From: Phycisphaerae bacterium
GTDB lineage: Bacteria > Planctomycetota > Phycisphaerae > Sedimentisphaerales > Anaerobacaceae
Direction of reading: 5' to 3'
Length of the DNA stretch: 64,000 nucleotides
Assembly (NCBI GenBank): GCA_021736645.1
Contig: JAIPFM010000108.1
Location: forward strand, 16,947-80,946
Of the stretch, positions 8,464 through 17,131 are shown in pieces. Under the pieces are notes generated by a model that was not told the DNA's origin, did no database searches, and saw only the letters and a list, made by a program, of their open reading frames with translations. A program made the position numbers and the translations under genes. Numbering within the stretch: the stretch's first letter is position 1; each line of letters begins with the position of its first letter.

Positions 8464-9660
8464 CTACTTCAGATGATTCATATAGTCGATCATGGGCAGA
8501 TACACGGCCAATAATATGGTACCGATCAAAGACCCCATGGTGACTGTCAGGATGGGTTCCAGTTTGACCAGCAGGCTGCTGATAATGCGGTCTATATCCT
8601 TGTCCACGAACTCGGACCCCTTGATCAGCATCTCAGGCAATCGCCCTGCCTGCTCCCCGGAATCCGCCATGTGAATGATGATCGAAGGAAATATGTCATG
8701 CGATCCGAATGCCTTGGCCACGGCCGTACCGGCCTGGATCTCATCCTTTAATGTCTCTGTGATTTGAGACATGTGCGCATTGGCCGCCACCTGCGTGGCC
8801 ACATCCAAGGCCTCCACCAGGGGGACGCCCACGGAAACCAGTGTGGCAAAGGTTCGATTAAAACGGGAAACCACCACCAGCCTATTCAGTTTGCCAAAAT
8901 AGGGCAGTCGAAGTTTCAGGGTATCGACCCGTAGTCTATTGTTCGGAGCTTTCACCCAGTGCCTGATCCCAAAGACAAGGATCAGTATCCCGGCTATGAT
9001 CAGATACCACCAATTGTGAAACAGGGAGCTCACCATCACCAGAAACTGAGTCGGCCCGGGCAGCGGCACATTCATACGCGTGTAGATCTTGGAAAACATG
9101 GGAACCACAAACATGATCAGGGCCGAAACCACCACCCCGCAGACACAGACCACGACCGTGGGATAGGTAAAGGCATGTTTCACCTTTTGATGGATCTGCA
9201 TCTTGTTTTCAAGATACTGGGCCGTCATGTTCAGTACATTGCTGAGTTCACCGCTCGATTCTCCGGCCTCGATCATGCCCAGAAAATACGAGGAAAAGAT
9301 CTGTTCGTACGGCTCAAAGCCCTTCCTGAGCGTGGCACCGGACGTCACTCTTTCTCGGACATCGGCAATGATATCCTTCAGTTGAAGATTTTCGGCCTGT
9401 TCTTGAAGGACCTCAAGGCAGTGCATCACGCCCAGCCCGGCAGAATACATCCCTGCGAACTTGAATGTGAATTCTACCACCTCGGCCTGAGTCACGCGCT
9501 TAGACGTACCCTGACGCTTCTTCTTCTTGTGCGCCTGAACCAGTGAATAGCCCATCTTCTGGAGCTCATCCCGCACATCACTCACAGTGAGTGCATTGTC
9601 GATGGTCCCACTGAACTTTTGACCCTGATGATCTTTGGCTGTATAGGTATAGGTTGGCAT
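8464..9660 (-). CDS. gspF: Type II secretion inner-membrane platform protein
   Basis: 398 aa with the GspF/PilC layout: an N-terminal domain (MPTYTYTAKDHQGQKFSGTI) and two homologous cytoplasmic four-helix domains (about 65-188 and 268-370), each with the GESSGEL- or SGEQAGRLPEM-type element. Membrane helices lie at about 170-195, 215-235 and 370-392. It is the platform around which the GspE ATPase adds pseudopilin subunits. The gene follows gspE by about 22 bp; no strong ribosome site is seen before the ATG. Confidence 0.95.
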   Translation of the reverse strand: MPTYTYTAKDHQGQKFSGTIDNALTVSDVRDELQKMGYSLVQAHKKKKRQGTSKRVTQAEVVEFTFKFAGMYSAGLGVMHCLEVLQEQAENLQLKDIIADVRERVTSGATLRKGFEPYEQIFSSYFLGMIEAGESSGELSNVLNMTAQYLENKMQIHQKVKHAFTYPTVVVCVCGVVVSALIMFVVPMFSKIYTRMNVPLPGPTQFLVMVSSLFHNWWYLIIAGILILVFGIRHWVKAPNNRLRVDTLKLRLPYFGKLNRLVVVSRFNRTFATLVSVGVPLVEALDVATQVAANAHMSQITETLKDEIQAGTAVAKAFGSHDIFPSIIIHMADSGEQAGRLPEMLIKGSEFVDKDIDRIISSLLVKLEPILTVTMGSLIGTILLAVYLPMIDYMNHLK

Positions 9661-9682
9661 AATGATTCACGGTTTCAAAATG

Positions 9683-11377
9683 TTAATGATTCATATCGAC
9701 GATTCGGCTGACTTCTTCCAGGGTCGTGCTTCTGTTCAACACATCGGTAATCGCACTTTGCCCCAGGGTCATCATACCGTCTGACATGGCCTGGCGTTTA
9801 ATCGCATCATCGCTGCCTCCGTCCACAATCAGATCCTTGATCTTCGGGGACACAGGCAGAATTTCGTAGATGCTCTTACGTCCCTTAAATCCCGTCTGGT
9901 AGCAATCGTTGCATCCGACACTCCGGGCCAATTCCGGCAGCGTGTCAGGCGTGCTCTGCCCCAAGAGGCGGCAGGCCTCTTCCTCACTGGCCGTATAGGA
10001 TTCACAGCACTTCGGGCACACACATCGCACCAGTCGCTGGGCCACGGTGCCAATCAAGGCGGATCCCACGAGAAACGGGGCCACGCCAATATTGACCAAC
10101 CGGGAAAAGGCCCCTGCGGCATCATTGGTATGCAGCGTACTCAACACCAGATGGCCGGTTAATGCCGCACTCACCGCAATTTCGGCGGTTTCCAGATCAC
10201 GGATCTCACCAATCAGAATCACATCCGGGTCCTGCCTGAGAATACTCTTCAAGGCGGACGCAAAGGTCAAACCGGCCACAGGCCGTGTCTGCACCTGGGT
10301 CACACCATTGAGCCGGTATTCCACGGGATCCTCCACAGTGATCACATTTCTCTTGGGCGTGCTCACGAGTTGAAGCAGGGAATAGAGCGTGGTGGTCTTA
10401 CCGCTGCCTGTCGGGCCTGTCATCAGCAGCATACCATAGGGGTTGGACACCAGTTTCCGCAGTTTTTTATTGCTTTCCGTATCCAGTACGACGGAGTCAA
10501 TGTCCCATTTCTGGGCATCTTTATCGAGGACACGAATCACGATTTTTTCTCCCCCCACAGAAGGGAGAGTCGACACGCGTAAATCGTACTCATGGCCCAT
10601 GTGATTCACGGAAATATGACCGTCCTGAGGTACTCGCTTTTCGGCAATGTCCATACCGGCCTTGATCTTGATATGGGAAGTCACCTCATTCTGTACAGAG
10701 GCAGGGACGGTCAGGGTCTGCTGCAGCATACCATCCACGCGGTAGCGCACTCGCGTCCCTGCGGCCTGAGGCTCGATATGGACATCACTGGCCAGCGCAT
10801 CAATGGCCCCGCGTACAATGGACGTCACCAGTTTGGTGATCGGATTGGACACCTCTCCGAACATCAGTGTCTGACCATCTGCCTTGGCGCCGGCTTCATT
10901 TTCTTTAAGCCGCATGGCCACAATAGCCTGTTTCGTCTCATTGGCCACATCGAATTGGCATTGAATCGCCAGACGAATGGCATCGTATGTCGCAGCCACA
11001 GGCACAACTTGATAGCCGGTCTTGATCTCAATCAGGTCCCTGGCCATCAGGTCCATGGGTGAGGACATGGCCACAAACAACTGGTCGTTTTCGACCTTGA
11101 TTGGAATCAGGGTATGCCGGTCCGCCAGTTCAAAGGGAACCAGATGCGCCACCACCTGTTCAATGGAATCCGGTTCCAGAGTAATGAAATCAATACCATG
11201 ACTGACAGCCAACACCTTGAGAAACTGATCCTCAGTCAGGTACGATTGACCCTTGAGGATGGACAGCACGCTATGCCCTGTTTTCAAGTGCTCCTGGACC
11301 ACCTCCTCCAGGGCCTGCTTGCTGAGCATGTCCTCCTGCTCCAAAAATGCAATAGTCGAGTCTTGTGTATCTATCAT
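9683..11377 (-). CDS. gspE: Type II secretion assembly ATPase
   Basis: 564 aa from the ATG at 11377, which has an AAGGA site about 10 nt upstream; a start at 11428 is in frame but less likely. An N-terminal GspE/MshEN-like domain is followed by the ATPase core. Walker A is GPTGSGKTTT with K327, the Asp box is EDPVEYR, Walker B is ILIGEIRDLETAE and a His box is LSTLHTNDA. A C-terminal zinc site has paired cysteines (CVCPKCC and CNDCYQ). It powers pseudopilus assembly at the cytoplasmic face. It is the first gene of the operon, divergent from the pilin-LamG gene. Confidence 0.95.
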   Translation of the reverse strand: MIDTQDSTIAFLEQEDMLSKQALEEVVQEHLKTGHSVLSILKGQSYLTEDQFLKVLAVSHGIDFITLEPDSIEQVVAHLVPFELADRHTLIPIKVENDQLFVAMSSPMDLMARDLIEIKTGYQVVPVAATYDAIRLAIQCQFDVANETKQAIVAMRLKENEAGAKADGQTLMFGEVSNPITKLVTSIVRGAIDALASDVHIEPQAAGTRVRYRVDGMLQQTLTVPASVQNEVTSHIKIKAGMDIAEKRVPQDGHISVNHMGHEYDLRVSTLPSVGGEKIVIRVLDKDAQKWDIDSVVLDTESNKKLRKLVSNPYGMLLMTGPTGSGKTTTLYSLLQLVSTPKRNVITVEDPVEYRLNGVTQVQTRPVAGLTFASALKSILRQDPDVILIGEIRDLETAEIAVSAALTGHLVLSTLHTNDAAGAFSRLVNIGVAPFLVGSALIGTVAQRLVRCVCPKCCESYTASEEEACRLLGQSTPDTLPELARSVGCNDCYQTGFKGRKSIYEILPVSPKIKDLIVDGGSDDAIKRQAMSDGMMTLGQSAITDVLNRSTTLEEVSRIVDMNH

Positions 11378-11578
11378 GCGTAGGGCATCCTTATCATAAA
11401 TCAGTAACAACACCCTATCGTCATACAAACATGCGGACTTTATGAAAAGATGGCTGTCCGGGGTCCACCCTGATACGGAGTTTAAAGCCGTGCCCCTAAT
11501 GTCGCAGTGTTAAGTGACCGACACATCTGAGAAGAAATGCCAACATCGGGTTTCGTCCTTGGATCATGAAGAACGTCT
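11378..11578. promoter_or_regulatory. Divergent promoter region between gspE and the pilin-LamG gene
   Basis: About 200 bp separate the two divergent starts, so this is the only place promoters for the gspE operon can lie. On the minus strand TTTTCA and TATGAC are 17 bp apart, a weak match to a housekeeping promoter. I found no convincing plus-strand promoter. Confidence 0.35.
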
Positions 11579-14077
11579 ATGACCGGATACAGACACCATA
11601 AACAGCATCAGAACCGTTGTCATACAGGCACCACACTCGTGGAGTTGGTGATGGCCATCTCCATGATGGCCATTATCTTGACAACCCTGATCCCGCTGAT
11701 CAGGAGTGTGAGACTCACTTGGGAAGCTTCCGAGAATAACGCTGAACGACTGCAGAACGGGCGTATTCTTGTGGACCATTTGTCCCTGTACCTGGCCTCT
11801 GCTGCCAGCATCGAAAGCGTCAGCAGTTCTGGTGACGTCCTCGGGTATCTCCAGTTTAAAGACTATGAGGACACGACATTCCGGTATGCTGTCAATGAAT
11901 CAGGCTATGTTGAATATGGCGAACCCAATGCGATGAACGAGATAGCCGGTCCGGTCAGCCAGTTCCAATTGACCTGCTATGACGGCAATGACCTGTCAAG
12001 TCCCATAACGGATGTAAATGCCATGCGCTTGATTCACGTTGACGTGGCCTGTACCAGCAGCATTGAATCCGATCAAGACATGACATTTACCACCTCAATA
12101 TTCATAAATACGGACCGCGCCCTGACCACGCCCTTCTTTGAAGGCTGGTGGTGTATGGATGACGACGGCGGTAAAATTGCCCTGGATTCCTCGGGCCACG
12201 GTCGTGACGGCACACTCATGAACATGCAGGGCAATGAATGGACCACCGGCGTGCTGGGCGGCGCACTGGAACTCAACGGCAGCGCAGACTATGTGGACCT
12301 GCCCATTGGGTCTGTCATTGAAACTGCCACGGATTGCACAGTGGCCGCGTGGGTCATGTGGTCCGGCCATGGTGACATATGGCAGCGCGTGTTTGATTTT
12401 GGCACTGGTACGACCAAGTACATGATGCTGACTGTGAACGATGGAAATGGCGAACCGCGATTCAGCATCACAGACTCCGGCAGCACCAATGATGACGATG
12501 TGGACGCACCCGATCCCCTGTCTGCGGATTGGCACCATATGGCAGTGACCATTGACAGCGCCAGCACCACCATCACACTGTACATTGACGGAGAGGCCGT
12601 TGCACAGAACACCTCCGCCCAGTATACTCCCAGTGACCTGGGTGAGACCACCCAGAATTGGCTGGGCAAATCACAGTATACTTACAATCCCAACTTTAAC
12701 GGAATATTGGATGACGTGCGCCTCTACAGCCGCGCACTCTCTGCCGAGGAAATCAGTGATCTGGTGTCCGATGCTCATATGGTGATCTTCAAAGACTTCA
12801 AAGAAGCCAAACTCACCAAAAACAAGACATCTCTTAACATTCATACGCCCTGTAAAATACCGGGTACTGTGGTCCCTGTTTCCATGTTGGGATCGTGGAC
12901 AACCGGCCTGACGCACACTGCGCCCTCCGGACAGAATCGCGTGCTGATCGTGACTGCCCACGCAGAAGCGTATGGCGCGGATGTCAAGCTGGACTCTATG
13001 ACATATGGCGGGCAGGCCATGACCAAGGTGAGAGACGAGAGTAAATATAGTCCCACGGCGTACGCGTATGTGGTGGCCTATATGCTCGATGAAGCAGGCA
13101 TTGCCGCTGCCACCAGCAACACCCTTGTGCCCACGTGGAACAGCCCGCCGGATTACGTGGGCTACAGCAGTGTCTTTCTAGAAAATGTGGATCAAATCAC
13201 ACCCATAGGCGACACTGAAAAGAAAGACACTGATTGGGAGTGGACCCTGTCTACCAATGAACTGGTAAACGATTGGGGCGATATGGCCATTCTGGCAGGC
13301 ACGGCAGGGAATACAGGAACCTATTGGGTCAATAATGGATTCACAGAAGCATTAGAGTTGTCCATCACATCCAGTGATGGTGTGGTGGGGTATGTCTCGA
13401 CCAATGGCAATGATGTCATACCAAGCATCTCGCACAGCAATCCATTTCTTCGTCAGGTACTGGTTGGCTTGGTGGTCAAGGTCCTGGACCCTGCGCCCAT
13501 TACCTCGATAGAAGGAGATCTCCTGATCGCTGCAGTCGCCGTAGATGGACTGGAAACGATTTCCGCACCGTCCGGAGGCGGCTGGACACTCCTGTCCCAT
13601 GGCGATGGCGCCGGCAAGATCACATTCGGCGTGTGGGCCAAGCTGGCCGCCGCCTCGGAACCAGCCTCTCATACCTTTACCTGGAACACAGATGAGCAGG
13701 CCTATGGCTGGATCATGCGGTTTCAAGGGCATGACCCGGCCAATCCGATTGACGTCATGGATTCCAAGGACCTTTGGGATGATTCCACACCGCCCTGCCC
13801 ATCCGTGACCACCACAGTCAACCATGCCATGATCCTGCGTCTCGGAGGGTTTGACGAAGACGATATATATGTCGACGACACGGGATTATCCGGTCATACG
13901 ACCATTACCATGGATACGAGCAAGTGGTCCAGTGAAGCAGCCTCAGGCGGCGCAGCATACATGTATCAACTGGAAGCAGGCAACACTGGCGCTGAAAGTT
14001 TTGTATTGAGTCGTAAAGAGGAATACCGCACTGTCACCCTGGCCATAGCACCGGCTCCACCCGCCAGCAGCGAGTAG
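11579..14077 (+). CDS. GspJ-like pilin fused to LamG and further extracellular domains
   Basis: 832 aa. The start is a class III prepilin leader (basic and His-rich, cleavage after G17, TTLVE with Glu22 at +5) with a hydrophobic helix and a GspJ/PulJ-like segment to about residue 185. A LamG/concanavalin-like domain follows (about 190-395: GHGRDGTL, LNGSADYVDL, WHHMAVTI, LYIDGE, GILDDVRLYSRALSAEEI). Two further beta-rich parts lie at about 420-640 and 645-828, the second with DLLIAAVAVDG and a WT-rich stretch. Ordinary GspJ is about 200 aa. This may be a tip adhesin or substrate-binding subunit of the pseudopilus. It is divergent from gspE, and the operon has no other J subunit. Confidence 0.85.
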   Translation: MTGYRHHKQHQNRCHTGTTLVELVMAISMMAIILTTLIPLIRSVRLTWEASENNAERLQNGRILVDHLSLYLASAASIESVSSSGDVLGYLQFKDYEDTTFRYAVNESGYVEYGEPNAMNEIAGPVSQFQLTCYDGNDLSSPITDVNAMRLIHVDVACTSSIESDQDMTFTTSIFINTDRALTTPFFEGWWCMDDDGGKIALDSSGHGRDGTLMNMQGNEWTTGVLGGALELNGSADYVDLPIGSVIETATDCTVAAWVMWSGHGDIWQRVFDFGTGTTKYMMLTVNDGNGEPRFSITDSGSTNDDDVDAPDPLSADWHHMAVTIDSASTTITLYIDGEAVAQNTSAQYTPSDLGETTQNWLGKSQYTYNPNFNGILDDVRLYSRALSAEEISDLVSDAHMVIFKDFKEAKLTKNKTSLNIHTPCKIPGTVVPVSMLGSWTTGLTHTAPSGQNRVLIVTAHAEAYGADVKLDSMTYGGQAMTKVRDESKYSPTAYAYVVAYMLDEAGIAAATSNTLVPTWNSPPDYVGYSSVFLENVDQITPIGDTEKKDTDWEWTLSTNELVNDWGDMAILAGTAGNTGTYWVNNGFTEALELSITSSDGVVGYVSTNGNDVIPSISHSNPFLRQVLVGLVVKVLDPAPITSIEGDLLIAAVAVDGLETISAPSGGGWTLLSHGDGAGKITFGVWAKLAAASEPASHTFTWNTDEQAYGWIMRFQGHDPANPIDVMDSKDLWDDSTPPCPSVTTTVNHAMILRLGGFDEDDIYVDDTGLSGHTTITMDTSKWSSEAASGGAAYMYQLEAGNTGAESFVLSRKEEYRTVTLAIAPAPPASSE

Positions 14078-14163
14078 GCACAACACACGCTCTGCCGAAA
14101 AACTTTCAAAGCTCAAAGGCCCGCGTCCATGCATCCACCGCCCGGCTGTTCTCAAGGTCCATT

Positions 14164-14191
14164 TTGAAGCACGGATAAAACTTTGTATACT
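14164..14191 (+). promoter_or_regulatory. Promoter of the PEP-CTERM gene
   Basis: TTGAAG (14164-14169) and TATACT (14186-14191) are separated by 16 bp. The start codon at 14243 lies about 45 nt past the predicted transcription start. Confidence 0.6.
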
Positions 14192-14242
14192 TTGCGCGTG
14201 ACACTCTAGCGATACACAACACATGAATCTATGGGGGAGTAG

Positions 14243-15061
14243 ATGATGGTTTATAGCAAGATCGATTCCAATCAATCGCAAAGTATGCACCCGAGTCGCA
14301 GTCTCCGAAAGCGGTGGACTCCAGGTCCCTGTCGCATGGCCCTTTCCCTCGCAGTGATTGCCATCAGTCTGGGCCAACCTCTGGTGGCTTCTGCGGCCTT
14401 TACGAACTTAACAGCCTGGACCCAGGGCTCAGGCGATAAGGGGGTCTCCTGGACACCGATTGACAGCCAGGGCAATTCAGCCTCCTTCACCATCACGGCA
14501 CGGTCTTCTGTGGACAACACGCAACCTTTCAATGCAAACGCCTCAGGCGATGTGGGCACTGCCTATGTCAGAGACTATAAAGGGACCGGCGTCAAGGATC
14601 TATGGTCCGAGGGATCAAGCGGCATCTCTGGTGGCGGTGGAGACAAAGATGAAGAATTGATCTTCACCTACGATGTACCAGTGTCCATGGACGGTCTCTT
14701 TGTGCAACTCAATGACGTTGACTTCGGCCATGGACTCAATGACAAGGATGATCCCGTGCTATTCATATCCCAGGCAGGGTCCGGCCTGTTCAGCACATTA
14801 ACAGAAACGGACTTCAAGTCAGCCTTCACATTCACCGGCTACAAAAGAGGGCTACTGAATTTTGGGGCCCTTGCACCCCTGTTGAACTATACAGCCATCG
14901 ACGGCTTCAAGATTCGCGAAACCCACGATCATATCTATGTCAGCGGCATTTCAGAAGCAAGCCCTATGCCGGTTCCAGCGCCCGGCGCCCTGGTGCTCGG
15001 CGGTCTTGGTGCAGTGATGGTCACCTGCATCCGAAGACGAAGGACTCAGGTGTGTGCATAA
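14243..15061 (+). CDS. PEP-CTERM-type surface protein
   Basis: 272 aa with a strong GGGGGAG ribosome site. A basic N-terminus and hydrophobic signal (MALSLAVIAISLGQPLVASA) precede a beta-rich domain of about 190 residues that I do not recognise. The C-terminus has the sorting signature PVPAPGALVLGGLGAVMV followed by RRRR, as in PEP-CTERM/VPxPGA proteins of planctomycetes, which are processed by an exosortase-type enzyme and placed on the cell surface or in exopolysaccharide. No exosortase is in this window. A rho-independent terminator lies about 235 bp downstream. Confidence 0.8.
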   Translation: MMVYSKIDSNQSQSMHPSRSLRKRWTPGPCRMALSLAVIAISLGQPLVASAAFTNLTAWTQGSGDKGVSWTPIDSQGNSASFTITARSSVDNTQPFNANASGDVGTAYVRDYKGTGVKDLWSEGSSGISGGGGDKDEELIFTYDVPVSMDGLFVQLNDVDFGHGLNDKDDPVLFISQAGSGLFSTLTETDFKSAFTFTGYKRGLLNFGALAPLLNYTAIDGFKIRETHDHIYVSGISEASPMPVPAPGALVLGGLGAVMVTCIRRRRTQVCA

Positions 15062-15295
15062 AATAATCGGACCTGCCCTCCGGTCATGAACACTCTGCCA
15101 CATTTCCAGGCCTCGGACAGTTGTCATGGTGGGCGGTCACCCTGCCATAGAACCACACACACAGACATGGCCTTGCGATGCATTATAGGTCGCACATTCT
15201 GGACACAATCTCACCTCATACAGGCCAATGTCCGGGCAGAACTTTCCACTACAGTCACTTCCAATTTTCTCCGACATTACATTGTGAAATTCTTT

Positions 15296-15320
15296 AAGGC
15301 CCCAGGTCCAGGGGCCTTTT
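15296..15320 (+). terminator. Rho-independent terminator
   Basis: AAGGCCCC pairs with GGGGCCTT around a short AGGTCCA loop, ending in TTTT. It lies downstream of the PEP-CTERM gene and 34 nt before the next start, so it either ends the former or acts as an attenuator for the secreted protein at 15354. The arms resemble the hairpin at 41812-41848. Confidence 0.75.
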
Positions 15321-15353
15321 CTGTTCAATGTAATTTGGCTAAGGAGAAAATAA

Positions 15354-16547
15354 ATGAACCAGACAAAGAAAAACATGGGTATCAGTGCAGGGCTTATTCT
15401 TTTCTGCACACTAATGATGGCATCGAATGCCTTGGCTATTACGCTCACGCAAACGATATATGGGTCCGTTTTTTGCTCTCAGGATGGTTCATCCATATTC
15501 ATAGACGGAGCTCAAGTCTATGCCACGGACTGTCAGGGTCACCTTCTGGACGGCATAGCGTCTGAAGAAATCCCCTACCCAGCCACCACGGGCGTCACCT
15601 ACTATGATAATTTAAACGGCGACCCATTTGTTGATCCCGGCTACTTTAAGCTCGTTATCCCTGCAGACATCAGGTATGTTCGACTGAGAGTGATCCTGTC
15701 GGATGGAACATACCGCACGACGGATTGCCTCGATACGGAGGAATATGCGGGAGAACTCCTGGAAATCGACGTGTACAATAAGGATACTGACTCCTGCGGC
15801 GGAAACGAGGGGTGCCAGCCGTGTCAGGGTAAAGTGACCCAATTGACTCTGCAGTACAGGGGCTCGGACGATGCCATCATCACCGTATTTAAGAAAAAGT
15901 CGAATGATCCAGTCTTCTCCGATACTGTTGAAGCTGGCGGTACTTTTGTGGTTAAGGACGAAGAGAACACGCTGGGCACAGAGATCTCTCTGTATGTGCC
16001 GGATAAGCCAACATATGATAAACGTGGAAATCTTATCGAACAATTCGTTATCACAACAATCCATACCAGTTGCTCACAACCGATAGGTCCGGGCATGGTC
16101 TTTGGTGATTTCCTGGTGCTGGGAGGCTATAGCCAGGATGGCGGCTTATTGTGTCCTCAAGAAGCCTCTGACAGTTGCGGGTGTGACGGCAAGGTCACCA
16201 GGCTGGTCCTGGAATACTCGGGCAGCACTGGTGACAACATTTCTGTGGTGCAGAAAGGTGGTACAGCCCAGGTCGTGAATCCGCAAATAGTAAACGGAAA
16301 ATTACGGATCACGGTTCTTGGCGGAGACAAAAATTTGACGTTAGGTACAGAAATATCGGTTTTTGTGAACGGTAGTCTGGATACCAAGATCCACACGAGT
16401 TGCTCTCAGCCCATCGGTCCGGGCCTCGTTAGGGGCAGCTTTACGGTGATTGAAGGCCTCAGTTTGAAGGGCGGCCTGCTGTGTCCTGTACCTGCCGAAT
16501 CAATGGTACTCAAGACTGAATCCACCACAAAAAAGAAACGCAAATAG
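15354..16547 (+). CDS. Secreted protein with two copies of a Cys-rich beta repeat
   Basis: 397 aa with an AAGGAGAA site and a signal peptide cleaved after about A28. Residues about 30-140 look like a small beta-sandwich resembling carboxypeptidase-regulatory folds. Then come two copies (about 150-265 and 268-385) of a domain opening with CxGKVTxLxLxY and containing GTEIS and IHTSCSQPIGPG, then GGLLCP. I recall similar units in other secreted bacterial proteins but cannot name the family with certainty. Paired cysteines suggest disulfides outside the cytoplasm. The tail is basic (KKKRK). It may be an envelope or matrix protein; function is unknown. Confidence 0.8.
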   Translation: MNQTKKNMGISAGLILFCTLMMASNALAITLTQTIYGSVFCSQDGSSIFIDGAQVYATDCQGHLLDGIASEEIPYPATTGVTYYDNLNGDPFVDPGYFKLVIPADIRYVRLRVILSDGTYRTTDCLDTEEYAGELLEIDVYNKDTDSCGGNEGCQPCQGKVTQLTLQYRGSDDAIITVFKKKSNDPVFSDTVEAGGTFVVKDEENTLGTEISLYVPDKPTYDKRGNLIEQFVITTIHTSCSQPIGPGMVFGDFLVLGGYSQDGGLLCPQEASDSCGCDGKVTRLVLEYSGSTGDNISVVQKGGTAQVVNPQIVNGKLRITVLGGDKNLTLGTEISVFVNGSLDTKIHTSCSQPIGPGLVRGSFTVIEGLSLKGGLLCPVPAESMVLKTESTTKKKRK

Positions 16548-16560
16548 CGAGGCAGGGCGG

Positions 16561-16605
16561 ACGGCACAAGGCAGGATTCCCATCCTCCTTGTGCCGTGCT
16601 GCCTG
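16561..16605 (+). terminator. Strong hairpin after the secreted repeat protein
   Basis: ACGGCACAAGG at 16561-16571 pairs perfectly with CCTTGTGCCGT at 16587-16597, followed by a short T-containing tail. It lies just after the stop at 16547 and probably ends that transcript, although the T-run is weak. Confidence 0.55.
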
Positions 16606-16683
16606 TTTCGAAAACACCAGGTTTAGCGCACGCTGAAATAAAGGCTGTTAAACCGTTGAAAGTCAACCGGAATTGGAAATCGA

Positions 16684-17031
16684 ATGGCAATGACATTCAG
16701 ATATTCACGCGCTTGCCCGGCCCGCAGTCGAGCCTTCACCTTGGTTGAGCTGATGGTGGTGGTCCTCATTCTCGGTGCCCTGGCCTTTATGGCCATCCCC
16801 AGAATTGGCCAGAGTGTTTCCAATGCCAAGATCAATACCTGCAACGCCAACATCGAGATCATGAACAAACAGTTGGAACTCTTCAAGGCCCAGACAGGCA
16901 ACTGGCCACAGAACTACAACAAGTTCAGTACCAACCTTGACTATTTTCCCGACGGTCCTCCCCAGTGTCCCTTTGGCACAGGCTATAAACTGGATACAGG
17001 CATTTATCGCATCATCGCCCATAATCACTGA
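16684..17031 (+). CDS. Orphan GspG-like pseudopilin
   Basis: 115 aa with a longer basic leader cleaved after A17, then FTLVELMVVVLILGALAFMAIP. The body closely parallels the operon gspG, including ANIEIMNKQLELF and YFPDGPPQCPFGTGY. Alanine rather than glycine at the cleavage site is less common but tolerated by some prepilin peptidases. It stands alone between a secreted protein and mutS2. It may be an alternative major subunit used under other conditions. Confidence 0.82.
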   Translation: MAMTFRYSRACPARSRAFTLVELMVVVLILGALAFMAIPRIGQSVSNAKINTCNANIEIMNKQLELFKAQTGNWPQNYNKFSTNLDYFPDGPPQCPFGTGYKLDTGIYRIIAHNH

Positions 17032-17060
17032 TCCGCACGTCCTGCGTCCTGCAGGTTTCT

Positions 17061-17089
17061 TTGCCCATTGGTTTCAAATGAGGTATACT
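17061..17089 (+). promoter_or_regulatory. Promoter of mutS2
   Basis: TTGCCC (17061-17066), a 17-bp spacer and TATACT (17084-17089), 43 nt before the mutS2 ATG. The same -35, spacing and -10 occur before dapF. Confidence 0.7.
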
Positions 17090-17131
17090 CTGCGATTTAT
17101 TGTTTGGGCAGTCGCAGAATAGACGAAATCA

